Source: Roseateles sp. YR242
Lineage (GTDB): Bacteria; Pseudomonadota; Gammaproteobacteria; Burkholderiales; Burkholderiaceae_C
Direction: 5' to 3'
Length of the DNA: 64,000 nt
Assembly: GCF_900109745.1 (NCBI RefSeq)
Contig: NZ_FOAV01000004.1
Coordinates: forward strand, 304,245 to 368,244
The notes under the pieces were generated by a model, which saw only the letters and a list, made by a program, of their open reading frames with translations, was not told the DNA's origin and did not search any database. Made by a program: the position numbers and the translations under genes. This document shows positions 25,526 to 35,655 of this stretch, in pieces; within the stretch, counting starts at the first letter, position 1, and each line of letters opens with the position of its first letter.

Positions 25526-27199
25526 ATGACCGGCACCCCAGCGTGGGCGACGCACGAGATCAGCAACCAGGTCGATGAACTGGTGGATTACTCGCTGCTG
25601 GAGACGGATCAGGCGCTCAAGGATGGGCTGCGACACGCAGGAGCAGCCGCCTTTGAGCCGGGGCTGTCGGACTATGCCTGGCAATTGGGCCGGGCCGAGA
25701 CCTTCGCGCTGGCCGAACGCGTCAATCGACTGACCCCGGCACTGGAACGCTTTGACAAGCGCGGCCGGCGCGTGGATGAGGTTGATGTCGACCCCGGCTG
25801 GCATGAGCTGCTGGCGATGTACCGGCATGCCGACCTGATTGCCATGCCCTGGCGGGACCAACGCCGCGGCCGCTGGTCCGCCTGGGCTGCGGGCTTCTAC
25901 CTGCATGGGCAGGTGGAGGCCGGCAGCTTGTGCCCGCCCACCATGACACAGGCCAGCATCCCGGTGCTGCAACGCGAGCCTGGCCTCTGGAGCGCGTTGC
26001 ACACGGGTCTCTACAGCACCGATCATGACCCGCGCGACCTGCCCATGCCGTCCAAGATGAGCCTGCTCGTTGGCATGGGTATGACCGAGAAGCAGGGCGG
26101 TTCCGATGTGCGGGCCAACACCACCCGGGCGGAGCCGGTGGGCGCGGGTGGTCGGGGCCAGGAATACCGTCTCACCGGCCACAAGTGGTTCTTTTCCGCA
26201 CCCATGAGCGATGCGCACCTGGTGGTGGCCAAGACGCCGGACGGTGCGCCCGGCTGCTTCTTTGTGCCGCGATGGCGGCCGGACGGCAGCCGCAACACGG
26301 TGATGATCCAGCGGCTCAAGGACAAGGTGGGCAACCGCAGCAACAGCAGTGCCGAGGTGGAGTTCCAGGATGCGTATGGGGTGCTGATGGGGGAGGAGGG
26401 CCGTGGCATCCCCACCATCATCGAAATGGCCACCTACACCCGGCTCAACTGCGTGGTGGGCAGTGCCGGCATGCAGCGCCAGGCGCTGGTGCAGGCGTTG
26501 CATTACGCGCGCCACCGCAGGGCCTTTGGCAAGCCGCTGGTGGCGCATCCCTTGATGCGTGCAGTGCTGGTGGACCTGGCGCTGGAGAGCGAGGCCTCCC
26601 TGCAATTGAGCCTGCGACTGGCGCAGGCCTTCGAACACCAGGACGACCCGCGCGAGCGCACCTGGATGCGGCTGGTGACGCCGGCCGCCAAGTTCTGGGT
26701 CTGCAAGCGCACGGTGGCGCTGAGCGGCGAGGCCATGGAGGTGTTGGGCGGCAATGGCTACATCAACGACGGCATCATGGGGCGCCTGTATCGGGAGGCG
26801 CCAGTGAACTCGATCTGGGAGGGTTCGGGCAATGTGATGTGCCTGGACGTGATGCGTGCGGTGGCCCGGGACCCGCAGGCCTTCCATGCCTTGCTGGAGG
26901 AACTGGCCGCCATCAGCCGTGATGACCCGGTGCTGCGCCGTGCGCTGGCCGACCTGCGCCGCATGACGGGCCTGCCACCCGAGACGCTGGAAGGGCAGGG
27001 CCGCCGGCTGGCCATGAACCTGGTGCTGCTGGCCCAGGCCGCGCTGCTGCGTGAACGCGCGCCCACCGTCGTGGCGGACGCCTTCATCGCCACACGGTGG
27101 GGGCCTGACACCGCCGCAGGCTGGGGGGGCGTGGTGGGGGCGCTGGACGTGTCCGCGTTACCGGCAGATACCTTGTTGGCCCGCGCGTTTCCCGCCTGA
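25526..27199 (+). CDS. AidB-like acyl-CoA dehydrogenase
   Basis: A 557-residue flavoprotein of the acyl-CoA dehydrogenase superfamily, AidB branch. AidB was described in E. coli as an alkylation-response protein with isovaleryl-CoA dehydrogenase activity. Visible features are [72 protein letters not shown] and [18 protein letters not shown], which holds the catalytic-region glutamate. AAGGAGG sits six bases upstream of the ATG. It closes the acyl-CoA gene region and may serve an odd or branched substrate; no dedicated DNA repair context is visible. Confidence 0.92.
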   Translation: MTGTPAWATHEISNQVDELVDYSLLETDQALKDGLRHAGAAAFEPGLSDYAWQLGRAETFALAERVNRLTPALERFDKRGRRVDEVDVDPGWHELLAMYRHADLIAMPWRDQRRGRWSAWAAGFYLHGQVEAGSLCPPTMTQASIPVLQREPGLWSALHTGLYSTDHDPRDLPMPSKMSLLVGMGMTEKQGGSDVRANTTRAEPVGAGGRGQEYRLTGHKWFFSAPMSDAHLVVAKTPDGAPGCFFVPRWRPDGSRNTVMIQRLKDKVGNRSNSSAEVEFQDAYGVLMGEEGRGIPTIIEMATYTRLNCVVGSAGMQRQALVQALHYARHRRAFGKPLVAHPLMRAVLVDLALESEASLQLSLRLAQAFEHQDDPRERTWMRLVTPAAKFWVCKRTVALSGEAMEVLGGNGYINDGIMGRLYREAPVNSIWEGSGNVMCLDVMRAVARDPQAFHALLEELAAISRDDPVLRRALADLRRMTGLPPETLEGQGRRLAMNLVLLAQAALLRERAPTVVADAFIATRWGPDTAAGWGGVVGALDVSALPADTLLARAFPA

Positions 27200-27281
27200 C
27201 GGGGTGAAAGGCGAGCCCGGGGGCTGTGGCAAACTGCCACGTTCCTTCTGTTCTCATCGCCCGACCCGGGCCGTAGTTGTC

Positions 27282-29657
27282 TTGGACAAAATCCTTCTTC
27301 AGATTGCCGCCGAGCTGAACGTGCGCCCGGCACAGGTCAACGCCGCTGTGGAACTGCTGGATGGAGGCGCCACCGTGCCCTTCATCGCGCGTTACCGCAA
27401 GGAAGCCACCGATGGCCTGGACGACATCCAGCTGCGCGAACTGGAAGTGCGCCTGTCCTACCTTCGCGAGTTGGAAGAGCGCCGCGAGGCGGTGCTCAAG
27501 AGCATCGAGGAGCAGGGCAAGCTCACCCCCGATCTGGCCGCCGCCATCAGCGCCGCGCCCACCAAGCAGGAGCTGGAAGACCTCTACCTGCCCTACAAGC
27601 CGCGCCGCCGCACCAAGGGCATGATCGCCCGCGAGGCCGGCCTGGAGCCCCTGGCGGACAAGCTGTATGCCGACCCCTCGCTGGACCCCATGGCCGAGGC
27701 CGCCAGCTTCCTGAATGCCGACGCCGGTTTTGCCGACGCCTTGGCGGTGCTGGACGGGGTGCGTGACCTGCTCTCCGAGCGCTGGGCGGAAGACGCCGCG
27801 CTGATCGGCAAGCTGCGTGAATGGCTGTGGGAAGAAGGCCTGTTCAAGTCCAAGCTGATGGACGGCAAGGACGAGAACAACCCCGACATCTCCAAGTTCC
27901 GCGACTACTTCGACTACGCAGAACCCATCCGTACCGTGCCGTCGCACCGGGCGCTGGCCGTGTTCCGTGGCCGCACGCAGGAATTCCTGGACGCCAAGCT
28001 GGTGCTGGACGAGGAGGTCGTGCCTGGCCAGCCCACGATGGCCGAAGGCCGTATCGCGCGCCACCTGGGCTGGACCCATACCAAGCGTGCCTCGGACGAA
28101 CTGATCCGCAAGACCATCGCCTGGACCTGGAAGGTCAAGCTGTCCCTGAGCCTGGAGCGCGACCTGTTCTCGCGCCTGCGCGAAGAGGCTGAGAAGGTGG
28201 CCACCAAGGTGTTCGCCGAGAACCTGCGCGACCTGCTGCTGGCCGCACCGGCGGGCAAGCGTGTGGTGATGGGGCTGGACCCTGGCATCCGCACCGGCGT
28301 GAAGGTGGCCATCGTGAGCAACACCGGCCGTGTGCTGGATACGTCCACCGTCTACCCCCATGAGCCCAAGCGGGATTGGGAAGGTTCCATCCATACGCTG
28401 GGCCGGCTGTGCGCCACCCACGGCGTCAACCTGATTGCCATCGGCAATGGCACGGCCTCGCGGGAAACCGACAAGCTGGCCGCCGACCTGATCAAGCGCA
28501 TCCAGCAGATGCTGGGTGATGCCGCGTCCGGCACCGAGATCCAGAAGGTGGTGGTCAGCGAGGCGGGTGCGTCGGTGTATTCCGCGTCCGAATTCGCCTC
28601 CAAGGAATTGCCGGAACTGGACGTGTCGCTGCGCGGGGCGGTGTCCATTGCCCGTCGCCTGCAGGATCCGCTGGCCGAGCTGGTCAAGATCGATCCCAAG
28701 TCCATCGGCGTGGGCCAATACCAGCACGATGTGAACCAGAGTGAGCTGGCGCGTACGCTGGACACGGTGGTGGAAGACTGTGTGAACTCGGTGGGCGTGG
28801 ACCTGAACACGGCGTCCGCACCGCTGCTGTCACGGGTGTCCGGCCTGTCGGGCAGCGTGGCCAACGCCATCGTGCGCTGGCGTGATGCCAATGGTGCCTT
28901 CCGCAACCGTCAGCAGCTGCTGGACGTGAGTGGCCTGGGCCCGAAGACCTTTGAGCAGTCGGCGGGTTTCCTGCGTATCCGCGATGGCGACAACCCGCTG
29001 GACGTGAGCGGCGTGCACCCGGAGACCTATCCGGTGGTGCAACGCATCCTGGACAAGATGGCTCGCCCGATCACCGAGCTGATGGGCAAGAGCGACGTGA
29101 TCCGCACGCTCAAGCCGGAAGCCTTTGCCGACGAGCGCTTCGGTGCCATCACGGTGAAAGACATCCTGGCCGAGCTGGAAAAGCCGGGCCGGGACCCGCG
29201 TCCGGACTTCAAGGTGGCCCGTTTCAATGACGGCGTGGAAGACCTGAAGGACCTCAAGGAAGGCATGGTGCTGGAAGGCACGGTTTCCAACGTGGCCCAG
29301 TTTGGTGCGTTTGTGGATCTGGGGGTCCATCAGGACGGGCTGGTGCATGTGAGCCAGCTTTCCAACAAGTTCGTCAACGACGCGCGCGAGGTGGTCAAGA
29401 CCGGCGACATCGTCAAGGTGAAGGTGCTGGAAGTGGACATGGCCCGCAAGCGCATCTCGCTGACCATGAAGCTGGACGCCCAGGCCCCGCGTGGCGGCGC
29501 GAAGCCGGACAACAGCTTCCGTCCGGCGGCACGTCATGAGCGCCAGGGTGGGCGGCCTCACGGTGGCAATGATCGTGGCGGTGACCGCGGGGGTGATCGC
29601 GGCGCCGCACCGGCGGGCAATGCCATGGCAGCCGCGTTCGCCAAGCTCAAGCGCTGA
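27282..29657 (+). CDS. tex: Tex family RNA-binding transcription accessory protein
   Basis: A 791-residue Tex protein, a nucleic-acid-binding factor of RNA polymerase/RNA metabolism. I start it at TTG 27282, which gives the family-typical [19 protein letters not shown] opening; no ATG lies near. Domains in order: an N-terminal helical Tex region, a YqgF/RNase H-like domain ([20 protein letters not shown] near residue 328), helix-hairpin-helix repeats ([20 protein letters not shown]) and a C-terminal S1 domain ([20 protein letters not shown]). A Gly/Arg-rich tail of about 45 residues ends the protein. A strong terminator follows. Confidence 0.95.
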   Translation: MDKILLQIAAELNVRPAQVNAAVELLDGGATVPFIARYRKEATDGLDDIQLRELEVRLSYLRELEERREAVLKSIEEQGKLTPDLAAAISAAPTKQELEDLYLPYKPRRRTKGMIAREAGLEPLADKLYADPSLDPMAEAASFLNADAGFADALAVLDGVRDLLSERWAEDAALIGKLREWLWEEGLFKSKLMDGKDENNPDISKFRDYFDYAEPIRTVPSHRALAVFRGRTQEFLDAKLVLDEEVVPGQPTMAEGRIARHLGWTHTKRASDELIRKTIAWTWKVKLSLSLERDLFSRLREEAEKVATKVFAENLRDLLLAAPAGKRVVMGLDPGIRTGVKVAIVSNTGRVLDTSTVYPHEPKRDWEGSIHTLGRLCATHGVNLIAIGNGTASRETDKLAADLIKRIQQMLGDAASGTEIQKVVVSEAGASVYSASEFASKELPELDVSLRGAVSIARRLQDPLAELVKIDPKSIGVGQYQHDVNQSELARTLDTVVEDCVNSVGVDLNTASAPLLSRVSGLSGSVANAIVRWRDANGAFRNRQQLLDVSGLGPKTFEQSAGFLRIRDGDNPLDVSGVHPETYPVVQRILDKMARPITELMGKSDVIRTLKPEAFADERFGAITVKDILAELEKPGRDPRPDFKVARFNDGVEDLKDLKEGMVLEGTVSNVAQFGAFVDLGVHQDGLVHVSQLSNKFVNDAREVVKTGDIVKVKVLEVDMARKRISLTMKLDAQAPRGGAKPDNSFRPAARHERQGGRPHGGNDRGGDRGGDRGAAPAGNAMAAAFAKLKR

Positions 29658-29710
29658 GCACCGGCGGGCAGCCTGACCCGTGCCCGGCTCCGGGCCTGAT
29701 GATGTGTTGA

Positions 29711-29735
29711 ACGCCGCCTTCGGGCGGCGTTTTTC
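29711..29735 (+). terminator. Rho-independent terminator after tex
   Basis: ACGCCGCC-TTCG-GGCGGCGT forms an 8-bp stem closed by a stable TTCG tetraloop, followed by four more T residues. It lies 54 bases after the tex stop. The remaining 200 bases up to the receptor gene show no other clear feature. Confidence 0.92.
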
Positions 29736-29943
29736 ATGATTCGTTGCGGGATTGTGTTGAAAGCGCGCCACTGACCTTCAGCACGGACACACGGGCCTGC
29801 CATGATGGGCGCATCGTGGCAGTCGTCCGTACTTGGACCCCCAGGAAGAGCGGCAATCGGGCGAAGAACCGGTGCGGCAGCAGGGGAGGGGTGGGTAGGG
29901 GGCCGGCCATCCCCTCCATTGACTGTCCACTGCGGAGTTCCGC

Positions 29944-32172
29944 TTGAAGTCCAGCCTCTTTGCCTCGCATGTCGTCGTCCGGACCTGTCCATTTACGGCC
30001 CTCTCCGCCCTCGTCGCCCTGCCCGTCCTGGCCCTCACGTCTCCCGCCCTGCTCGCGCAGGACATCAACGGCGCCCCGGGCGCCGAAACCAGCTCCCGCC
30101 GCCTGGATCGCGTGGAGATTTCCGGCCGCCAGCAGAGCGACACCGACCTGCGCCGCCGCGCGCCTGTGGCCAAGCAGATCTACGGGCGCGATGAACTGGA
30201 CAAGTACGGCGACACCAATGTGGCCGACGTACTCAAGCGCCTCCCCGGCGTGAATGTGGCCGACGGTTCCCCTCGCATGCGCGGGCTGGGGTCGGGCTAC
30301 ACGCTGATCCTGATCAATGGGGACCCGGCGCCTCCCGGCTTCAAGCTGGACCAGCTGGATCCCGCGCAGGTCGAGCGCATCGAGATGACCAAGGGGCCGA
30401 CGGCGGACCAGAGTGCCCAAGCGGTGGCCGGCGCCATCAACATCATCCTCAAGGACGCTCCCCGCGTCAGCCAGCGCGACCTGCGTGTGGGGCTGGGCTA
30501 CAACATCGAGCATCCGGTGCCCAGCGCCACCTTCACCTTCGGCGAGAAGATCGGCCCGGCGGCCATCTCGGTGCCGCTGTCCGGCTTCCAGTGGCGGGCC
30601 CGCACCACGGTGGATGCGGCCCGGCCCGGCACCGACGAAAACGACCAGCCGGTGGTCGCCTCCCAGCATGGCAGCCAATTGAACTATGGCCACGGCTTCA
30701 ACAGCTCGCCGCGCCTGAACTGGCGCATTGACGACGACCAGACCGTGGCTTTGCAGGGGTTTGCCCAGAAGGGCTGGTGGAGCACCGACGTGCGCACCAC
30801 GCCGGACGGTGTCTACAAGACCCCGGAACTGGACCACGACTCCGACAACGACGGCACCTGGCAGATGCTGCGTGCAAATGCGCAGTGGAACAACCGCTTC
30901 AGCGACACCCAGCGGGTGGAGTTGAAGGCGGGGATCCAGGATGCCCGCGCCAGCTTCAACAACACCACCTACGACCCGGATGAGCCGATCGACGCGCTGG
31001 GCAGCAATCGCGACCGGGGCTACACGCAGGCCGGCAAATACAGCCAGTTGCTGGGCGAGGACCATACCGTCACGGTGGGTTGGGATCTCGAATGGCGCCG
31101 CCGTACCGAATCACGCACCACGCTGGTGAACGGCCTGCCGCAGCTGGAAACCCTGAACGGCGAGGACTTCGGCGCGCGCATCCAGCGCCAGGCCTTCTAC
31201 ATCCAGGACGAATGGGAAATCAGCCCGCAGTGGTCCACCTACATCGGGTTGCGTAACGAGCGCATCGTCAGCACCAGCCACGGCGTGGACCTGGACGCGC
31301 GCAACACCAGCAGCGTGCTCACCCCCTTGTGGCACCTGAACTACAAGTTCGACCCCAAGGGCAAGGACATGATCCGGGGCAGCATCACCCGCAGCTACAA
31401 GGCGCCGGAGCTGACCCAGCTGATGGGCCGCTACACGCTGAACAGCAAGTACCCGCTGGAGACGCAGGCCAACGACCAGCTCTCGCCGGACCGGGTGGGC
31501 AACCCCACGCTCAAGCCCGAGCTGGCTACCGGGCTGGATGTGGCGTATGAGCACTACCTGACCGGCGGCGGGCTGTTCAGCCTGGGCTTCTTCCACCGCA
31601 ACATCAACAACCTGATCCGCAACGTCACCACGCTGGAGCCCGCCAGCGTTCTGGTGCCGACGCCGCGTTACGTGCTGCGGCCCACCAACTTCTCGCGGGC
31701 GCAGACCTCCGGCGTGGAGATGGAGCTCAAGGGGAGGGCGGGGGAGCTCCTGCCTTGGCTGGTCAACCCCAAGACGGCGTTGAACCTGCGCAGTTCGTTG
31801 AGCGTGTATCGCTCCCGCGTGAAGGCCGTGAACGGGCCGGACAACCGGCTGGACCAGCAGCAACCGTGGATGGGCAACGTCGGCTTTGACTACCGGATGA
31901 CCAGCCTGCCGCTGAGCACCGGCGCCAACCTGAGTTTCACGCCCGGGTATGTGACCCGGCAGACGGACCTGCAGTCGCTGGAGACCTCGCGTGCGCGGTC
32001 ACTGGACGTATTCGCACAATGGACTTTCTCCCCCAGGACTTCCTTGCGTGTCTCGGCCAATAATCTGGCCCCGCTGGACACGCAGACGCTCACCACGGTG
32101 GCGGGCGATTACGGCTGGGTCGAGCGCGGTATGCGCACCTGGCTGGGCGTGGCCCTTGAAATGAAGCTCTGA
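29944..32172 (+). CDS. TonB-dependent outer-membrane receptor
   Basis: A 742-residue receptor that should import a ligand across the outer membrane with TonB energy. The start is TTG at 29944 with GGAG six bases upstream. A long signal peptide ends near LTSPALLAQ (residue 39). The plug domain shows DVLKRLPGVNVADGSPRMRG, LILINGDPAPPG and VERIEMTKGPTADQSAQAVA. A beta-barrel follows, with repeated W and Y strands and YGFDYRMT-like turns, ending WLGVALEMKL rather than the usual terminal aromatic. The ligand cannot be read; no siderophore, cobalamin or heme genes lie nearby. A patatin-like gene follows within 52 bases. Confidence 0.9.
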   Translation: MKSSLFASHVVVRTCPFTALSALVALPVLALTSPALLAQDINGAPGAETSSRRLDRVEISGRQQSDTDLRRRAPVAKQIYGRDELDKYGDTNVADVLKRLPGVNVADGSPRMRGLGSGYTLILINGDPAPPGFKLDQLDPAQVERIEMTKGPTADQSAQAVAGAINIILKDAPRVSQRDLRVGLGYNIEHPVPSATFTFGEKIGPAAISVPLSGFQWRARTTVDAARPGTDENDQPVVASQHGSQLNYGHGFNSSPRLNWRIDDDQTVALQGFAQKGWWSTDVRTTPDGVYKTPELDHDSDNDGTWQMLRANAQWNNRFSDTQRVELKAGIQDARASFNNTTYDPDEPIDALGSNRDRGYTQAGKYSQLLGEDHTVTVGWDLEWRRRTESRTTLVNGLPQLETLNGEDFGARIQRQAFYIQDEWEISPQWSTYIGLRNERIVSTSHGVDLDARNTSSVLTPLWHLNYKFDPKGKDMIRGSITRSYKAPELTQLMGRYTLNSKYPLETQANDQLSPDRVGNPTLKPELATGLDVAYEHYLTGGGLFSLGFFHRNINNLIRNVTTLEPASVLVPTPRYVLRPTNFSRAQTSGVEMELKGRAGELLPWLVNPKTALNLRSSLSVYRSRVKAVNGPDNRLDQQQPWMGNVGFDYRMTSLPLSTGANLSFTPGYVTRQTDLQSLETSRARSLDVFAQWTFSPRTSLRVSANNLAPLDTQTLTTVAGDYGWVERGMRTWLGVALEMKL

Positions 32173-32223
32173 CAACAGGGCGCCCCGGGGCACACCCGGG
32201 TGCGAAGAAAGGACGTTGCGCTG

Positions 32224-33306
32224 ATGCAGGCATTGCAGATCCTGGCTGGCCCGAAGGCGCGTGCGCGTCTGCGTGAACGAGGCCTTCGCGCGGAAGATGT
32301 TCATGTGGTGCCTGGTGCGGCGGGCGGGCCCAAGGGCTTGATCCTCAACCCGGTGGACCAGTTCCTGTTTGGCGAGTTCCTGCCGTCGGGTGGGCTGCCG
32401 GTCCACTTGCTGGGGGCCTCCATTGGCGCGTGGCGCATGGCCACGGCCTGCGTCGCTCGGGGAGCGGCTCAGACGCGGGATGAATTTGCGCGGCTGGCGC
32501 ACGACTATGCGCACCAGACCTACGACACCCGTCCTGGCAAGCAGCCGTTGCCGAGCACGGTCTCGCGCCAGTTTCTGGCGAAGCTGGAAGAAGTGTTTGG
32601 AGGGCGGGAGGCCGAGGTGCTGAACCACCCGCAATACCGGCTCCATGTCTTCACCTCGCGCGGGCGGCATGTGCTGGGGCGCGAAAGCCGCTGGCGTACG
32701 CCGCTGGGCTACCTGGGCGCCTTTGCCACCAACGCGGTATCGCGGCGGGCCATGGGCACCTGGCTGGAGCGGGTGGTGTTTTCGGATGAGCGCTCACCGC
32801 TGCCCATGCCCTTGCATGACTACCGCAGTCAGCAGGTGGTGTTGAATGCCGGCAATCTTCTGCCCAGTGTGTTGGCCAGTTGCTCCATCCCGTTCTGGCT
32901 GCTGGCCGTTCAGGACATTGCCGGCGCGCCCACTGGGGCTTATTGGGACGGCGGGATCACCGACTATCACCTCCACCTCAACTATGCGGCCATGGTGGGG
33001 GAGGGGCTTGTGCTCTACCCGCATTTCCAGCGCCAGGTCATCCCGGGCTGGTTGGACAAGGCGCTGCGCCACCGCCACCGCCCCAGTGGTTTCCTGGACA
33101 ACGTGGTGTTGCTGACCCCGAATCCGGAATGGGTGAAGACCTTGCCCAACGGCAAATTGCCTGATCGCAATGATTTCAGGTTCTATGGCGAGGACGTGGC
33201 GAGCCGCGCACGCGACTGGTTGAAAGCCGTGCGCGAAGCGGAGCGCCTGCGCGAGGAATTGCAAGCCGCCTGCGCCCGCCCGAGCCTGGAAGTGCAGGCA
33301 CTATGA
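32224..33306 (+). CDS. Patatin-like phospholipase family protein
   Basis: A 360-residue protein with the patatin catalytic dyad: the nucleophile elbow GASIG (Ser66) and a DGG motif (YWDGGITDY near residue 242). The expected GGG/oxyanion loop is present as PGAAGGPKG near residue 30. The start at 32224 follows an AAAGGAC site; a GTG at 32200 would add eight residues. No signal peptide is evident, so it is probably cytoplasmic or membrane-associated and acts on acyl esters. It may be co-transcribed with the upstream receptor (gap 51 bases). Confidence 0.85.
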   Translation: MQALQILAGPKARARLRERGLRAEDVHVVPGAAGGPKGLILNPVDQFLFGEFLPSGGLPVHLLGASIGAWRMATACVARGAAQTRDEFARLAHDYAHQTYDTRPGKQPLPSTVSRQFLAKLEEVFGGREAEVLNHPQYRLHVFTSRGRHVLGRESRWRTPLGYLGAFATNAVSRRAMGTWLERVVFSDERSPLPMPLHDYRSQQVVLNAGNLLPSVLASCSIPFWLLAVQDIAGAPTGAYWDGGITDYHLHLNYAAMVGEGLVLYPHFQRQVIPGWLDKALRHRHRPSGFLDNVVLLTPNPEWVKTLPNGKLPDRNDFRFYGEDVASRARDWLKAVREAERLREELQAACARPSLEVQAL

Positions 33307-33363
33307 ACCGTTCCCCCGCCAGGCTCAGTCTGTCGCGCTGACCCGTCCCCCGGGCCAGCCTCA

Positions 33364-33397
33364 GGCGGCCTCGGTTATGATCAGTGCCGCCTTTTTT
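33364..33397 (+). terminator. Probable terminator after the patatin-like gene
   Basis: AGGCGGC (33363-33369) pairs with GCCGCCT (33386-33392) across a 16-base loop, and six T residues follow. The loop contains TATGAT (33374-33379), which could also be a -10 element for the thrS leader, so the segment may do double duty. Confidence 0.65.
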
Positions 33398-33441
33398 GCA
33401 TCCAGTCGCGCCGGACGCGCGAAGCGTCGTTTTCAAACGTC

Positions 33442-33497
33442 GTTCAAGCGCCGTTCAAGCGCCGTTCAAGCGCCTTTTCAAGTGCCCTTTCAAGCGG
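33442..33497. repeat. Short tandem repeat in the thrS leader
   Basis: GTTCAAGCGCC occurs three times in perfect tandem at 33442, 33453 and 33464. Two degenerate units follow (TTTTCAAGTGCC at 33475, CTTTCAAGCGGG at 33487), and two more degenerate ones lie just before (TTTTCAAACG). The period is 11-12 bases. It sits in the 363-base gap between the patatin-like gene and thrS and is not translated in a credible frame. Confidence 0.8.
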
Positions 33498-33540
33498 GGT
33501 TCCATCGGGGTTCTGGTGCGCGCAGAGGGTTGGCGCCGGG

Positions 33541-33574
33541 GCGCCCCAAGCCGGCCCGCAGCCCCCTGGGGGGC
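33541..33574 (-). repeat. Partial copy of the 60-kb dispersed repeat, inverted, in the thrS leader
   Basis: The reverse complement of this stretch matches 60661-60694 almost base for base (GCCCCCC, then AGGGGGCTGCGGGCCGGCTT, then GGGGCG, with one indel and few changes). It is therefore a short copy of the same intergenic repeat family that is duplicated at 60492-60785. Its GGGCCGGC core is itself palindromic and could pair in RNA. Confidence 0.7.
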
Positions 33575-33583
33575 GGTGGGCGG

Positions 33584-33608
33584 CAGATGGCGCTCTAGGC
33601 GCCATCTG
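33584..33608 (+). promoter_or_regulatory. Perfect 10-bp leader hairpin upstream of thrS
   Basis: CAGATGGCGC-TCTAG-GCGCCATCTG is a perfect 10-bp stem with a 5-base loop, 60 bases before the thrS start and 12 bases before the terminator-like hairpin. Together they resemble an attenuation leader. Bacterial thrS genes are commonly controlled in their leaders, but no conserved element is recognised here. Confidence 0.6.
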
Positions 33609-33620
33609 TGGGGGCCCAGC

Positions 33621-33654
33621 AAAAGCGCGGCAAGTGGGCCGCGCTTTTCGTTTT
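33621..33654 (+). terminator. Terminator-like attenuator hairpin immediately upstream of thrS
   Basis: AAAAGCGCGGC-AAGTGG-GCCGCGCTTTT is a perfect 11-bp stem followed by CGTTTT. It ends only a few bases before the thrS ribosome site (GGAG at 33657). A hairpin of terminator strength so close to a start codon should either stop most leader transcripts or be conditionally opened. Confidence 0.75.
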
Positions 33655-33669
33655 CCGGAGTAACAGTTC

Positions 33670-35589
33670 ATGATTTCCATCCAACTCCCCGACGGTTCCA
33701 AGCGTGAGTTTTCCCAGCCGGTCACCGTGGCCGAAGTGGCTGCGTCCATCGGCACAGGCCTGGCCAAGGCCGCCCTGGCCGGCCGTGTGGGTGCCGGCGA
33801 AGACGCCAAGGTCGTTGATACGAGCTATCTGATCGACCGCGACATGCCGCTGGCGATCATCACCGAGAAGGACGCCGAAGGCCTGGATGTGATCCGTCAC
33901 TCCACCGCCCACTTGCTGGCCTACGCCGTCAAGGAGCTGTTCCCCGAGGCGCAGGTCACCATCGGCCCTGTCATCGAGAACGGCTTCTTCTACGACTTCT
34001 CCTACAAGCGCCCCTTCACGCTCGAGGATCTGGCCACCATCGAGGCCAAGATGACCGAACTGGCGAAGAAGGACGAGAAGGTGGTCCGTTCGGTGCTGCC
34101 GCGTGACGAGGCGGTGAGCTACTTCAAGGGCATCGGCGAGGCCTACAAGGCCGAGATCATTGCGAGCATCCCGGCCAATGAGGATGTGTCGCTGTATGCC
34201 GAGGGCGGTTTCACCGACCTGTGCCGCGGCCCGCACGTGCCCTCCACCGGCAAGCTCAAGCACTTCAAGCTGATGAAGGTGGCCGGTGCCTACTGGCGCG
34301 GCGACCATCGCAACGAACAGCTGCAGCGCATCTACGGTACGGCCTGGGCCACCAAGGATGATCTGCAGAACTACCTGCGCATGCTGGAAGAGGCGGAAAA
34401 GCGCGACCACCGCAAGCTTGGCAAGGATCTGGATCTGTTCCACATCGATGAACACGCGCCCGGCGTGGTGTTCTGGCACCCCAAGGGCTGGACAGTCTGG
34501 CAGGAGGTGGAGCAGTACATGCGCCGCGTGTACCGTGACAACGGGTACCAGGAGGTCAAGGGCCCGCAGCTGCTGGACAAGTCGCTGTGGGAAGCCACCG
34601 GCCACTGGGACAAGTACCGCGACAACATGTTCACGACGGAGTCGGAAAAGCGTGACTACGCGCTCAAGCCGATGAACTGTCCCGGCCACATCCTGATCTT
34701 CAAGCACGGCATCAAGAGCTACCGCGACTTGCCGCTGCGTTTCGGCGAGTTCGGCCAGTGCCACCGCAACGAACCCACCGGTGGCCTGCACGGCATCATG
34801 CGGGTGCGCGGCTTTACGCAGGACGACGGCCACATCTTCTGCACCGAAGACCAGATCCTGGCCGAGTGCGTCGCCTACACGGCGCTGCTGCAGAAGGTCT
34901 ACAAGGACTTTGGCTTCAGCGACATCATCTACAAGGTCGCCACCCGTCCCGAGGCCCGCATCGGTTCCGACGAGGTCTGGGACAAGGCCGAGTTCGCGCT
35001 GATGGAGTCGCTGCGCGCCTCCGGCGTGGACTTCATCATCGCCCCGGGCGATGGCGCCTTCTACGGCCCCAAGATCGAATACACGCTGAAGGACGCCATC
35101 GGCCGCCAGTGGCAGTGCGGCACCATGCAGGTGGATTTCTCGATGCCGGGCCGCCTGGGGGCGGAATATGTCGCGGAGGATGGCGAGCGCCACGCCCCGG
35201 TGATGCTGCACCGCGCCATCGTCGGCAGTCTGGAGCGTTTCATCGGCATCTTGATCGAGCAACATGCCGGCGCACTGCCGGTTTGGCTGGCGCCGACGCA
35301 GGTCGTCGTGGCAAATATCACTGATGCCCAAGCGGATTACGTCGCTGATATTGTGAAAGCGCTGCAAAAACAAGGGGTTAGGGCCCAGGCGGATTTGCGG
35401 AATGAAAAAATCACGTATAAAATCCGTGAGCATTCCCTGCAGAAGACCCCGTTCATCCTCGTCGTCGGCGACAAAGAGAAGGCGAACGGGGCTGTTGCAG
35501 TGCGCGCCCGTGGCAACCAGGACCTGGGGGTGATGTCGCTGGAAGACTTCGCTGCAAAGCTGTCTTCCGCCATCGCTGAGAAGGCCTGA
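33670..35589 (+). CDS. thrS: Threonyl-tRNA synthetase
   Basis: A 639-residue class II synthetase that charges tRNA-Thr. The N-terminal TGS domain ([19 protein letters not shown]) is followed by the editing domain ([15 protein letters not shown], then [12 protein letters not shown]). The catalytic core has motif 1, [20 protein letters not shown] with the zinc-ligand cysteine, motif 2 [15 protein letters not shown], and motif 3 [19 protein letters not shown]. The C-terminal anticodon-binding domain closes the protein. Length matches the family. Terminator and attenuator-like hairpins lie upstream, and infC follows after 66 bases. Confidence 0.98.
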   Translation: MISIQLPDGSKREFSQPVTVAEVAASIGTGLAKAALAGRVGAGEDAKVVDTSYLIDRDMPLAIITEKDAEGLDVIRHSTAHLLAYAVKELFPEAQVTIGPVIENGFFYDFSYKRPFTLEDLATIEAKMTELAKKDEKVVRSVLPRDEAVSYFKGIGEAYKAEIIASIPANEDVSLYAEGGFTDLCRGPHVPSTGKLKHFKLMKVAGAYWRGDHRNEQLQRIYGTAWATKDDLQNYLRMLEEAEKRDHRKLGKDLDLFHIDEHAPGVVFWHPKGWTVWQEVEQYMRRVYRDNGYQEVKGPQLLDKSLWEATGHWDKYRDNMFTTESEKRDYALKPMNCPGHILIFKHGIKSYRDLPLRFGEFGQCHRNEPTGGLHGIMRVRGFTQDDGHIFCTEDQILAECVAYTALLQKVYKDFGFSDIIYKVATRPEARIGSDEVWDKAEFALMESLRASGVDFIIAPGDGAFYGPKIEYTLKDAIGRQWQCGTMQVDFSMPGRLGAEYVAEDGERHAPVMLHRAIVGSLERFIGILIEQHAGALPVWLAPTQVVVANITDAQADYVADIVKALQKQGVRAQADLRNEKITYKIREHSLQKTPFILVVGDKEKANGAVAVRARGNQDLGVMSLEDFAAKLSSAIAEKA

Positions 35590-35655
35590 GTCGGGCGCGC
35601 TTTGCTTTTTGTTGATCATCCGGGCCCTGCCAACGCCCGCTGAAAGGTAACCACC

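Noticed and set aside
33442-33497. Possible CRISPR array
   Set aside because: The repeats are 11-12 bp with no spacers and no cas genes; a simple tandem repeat.
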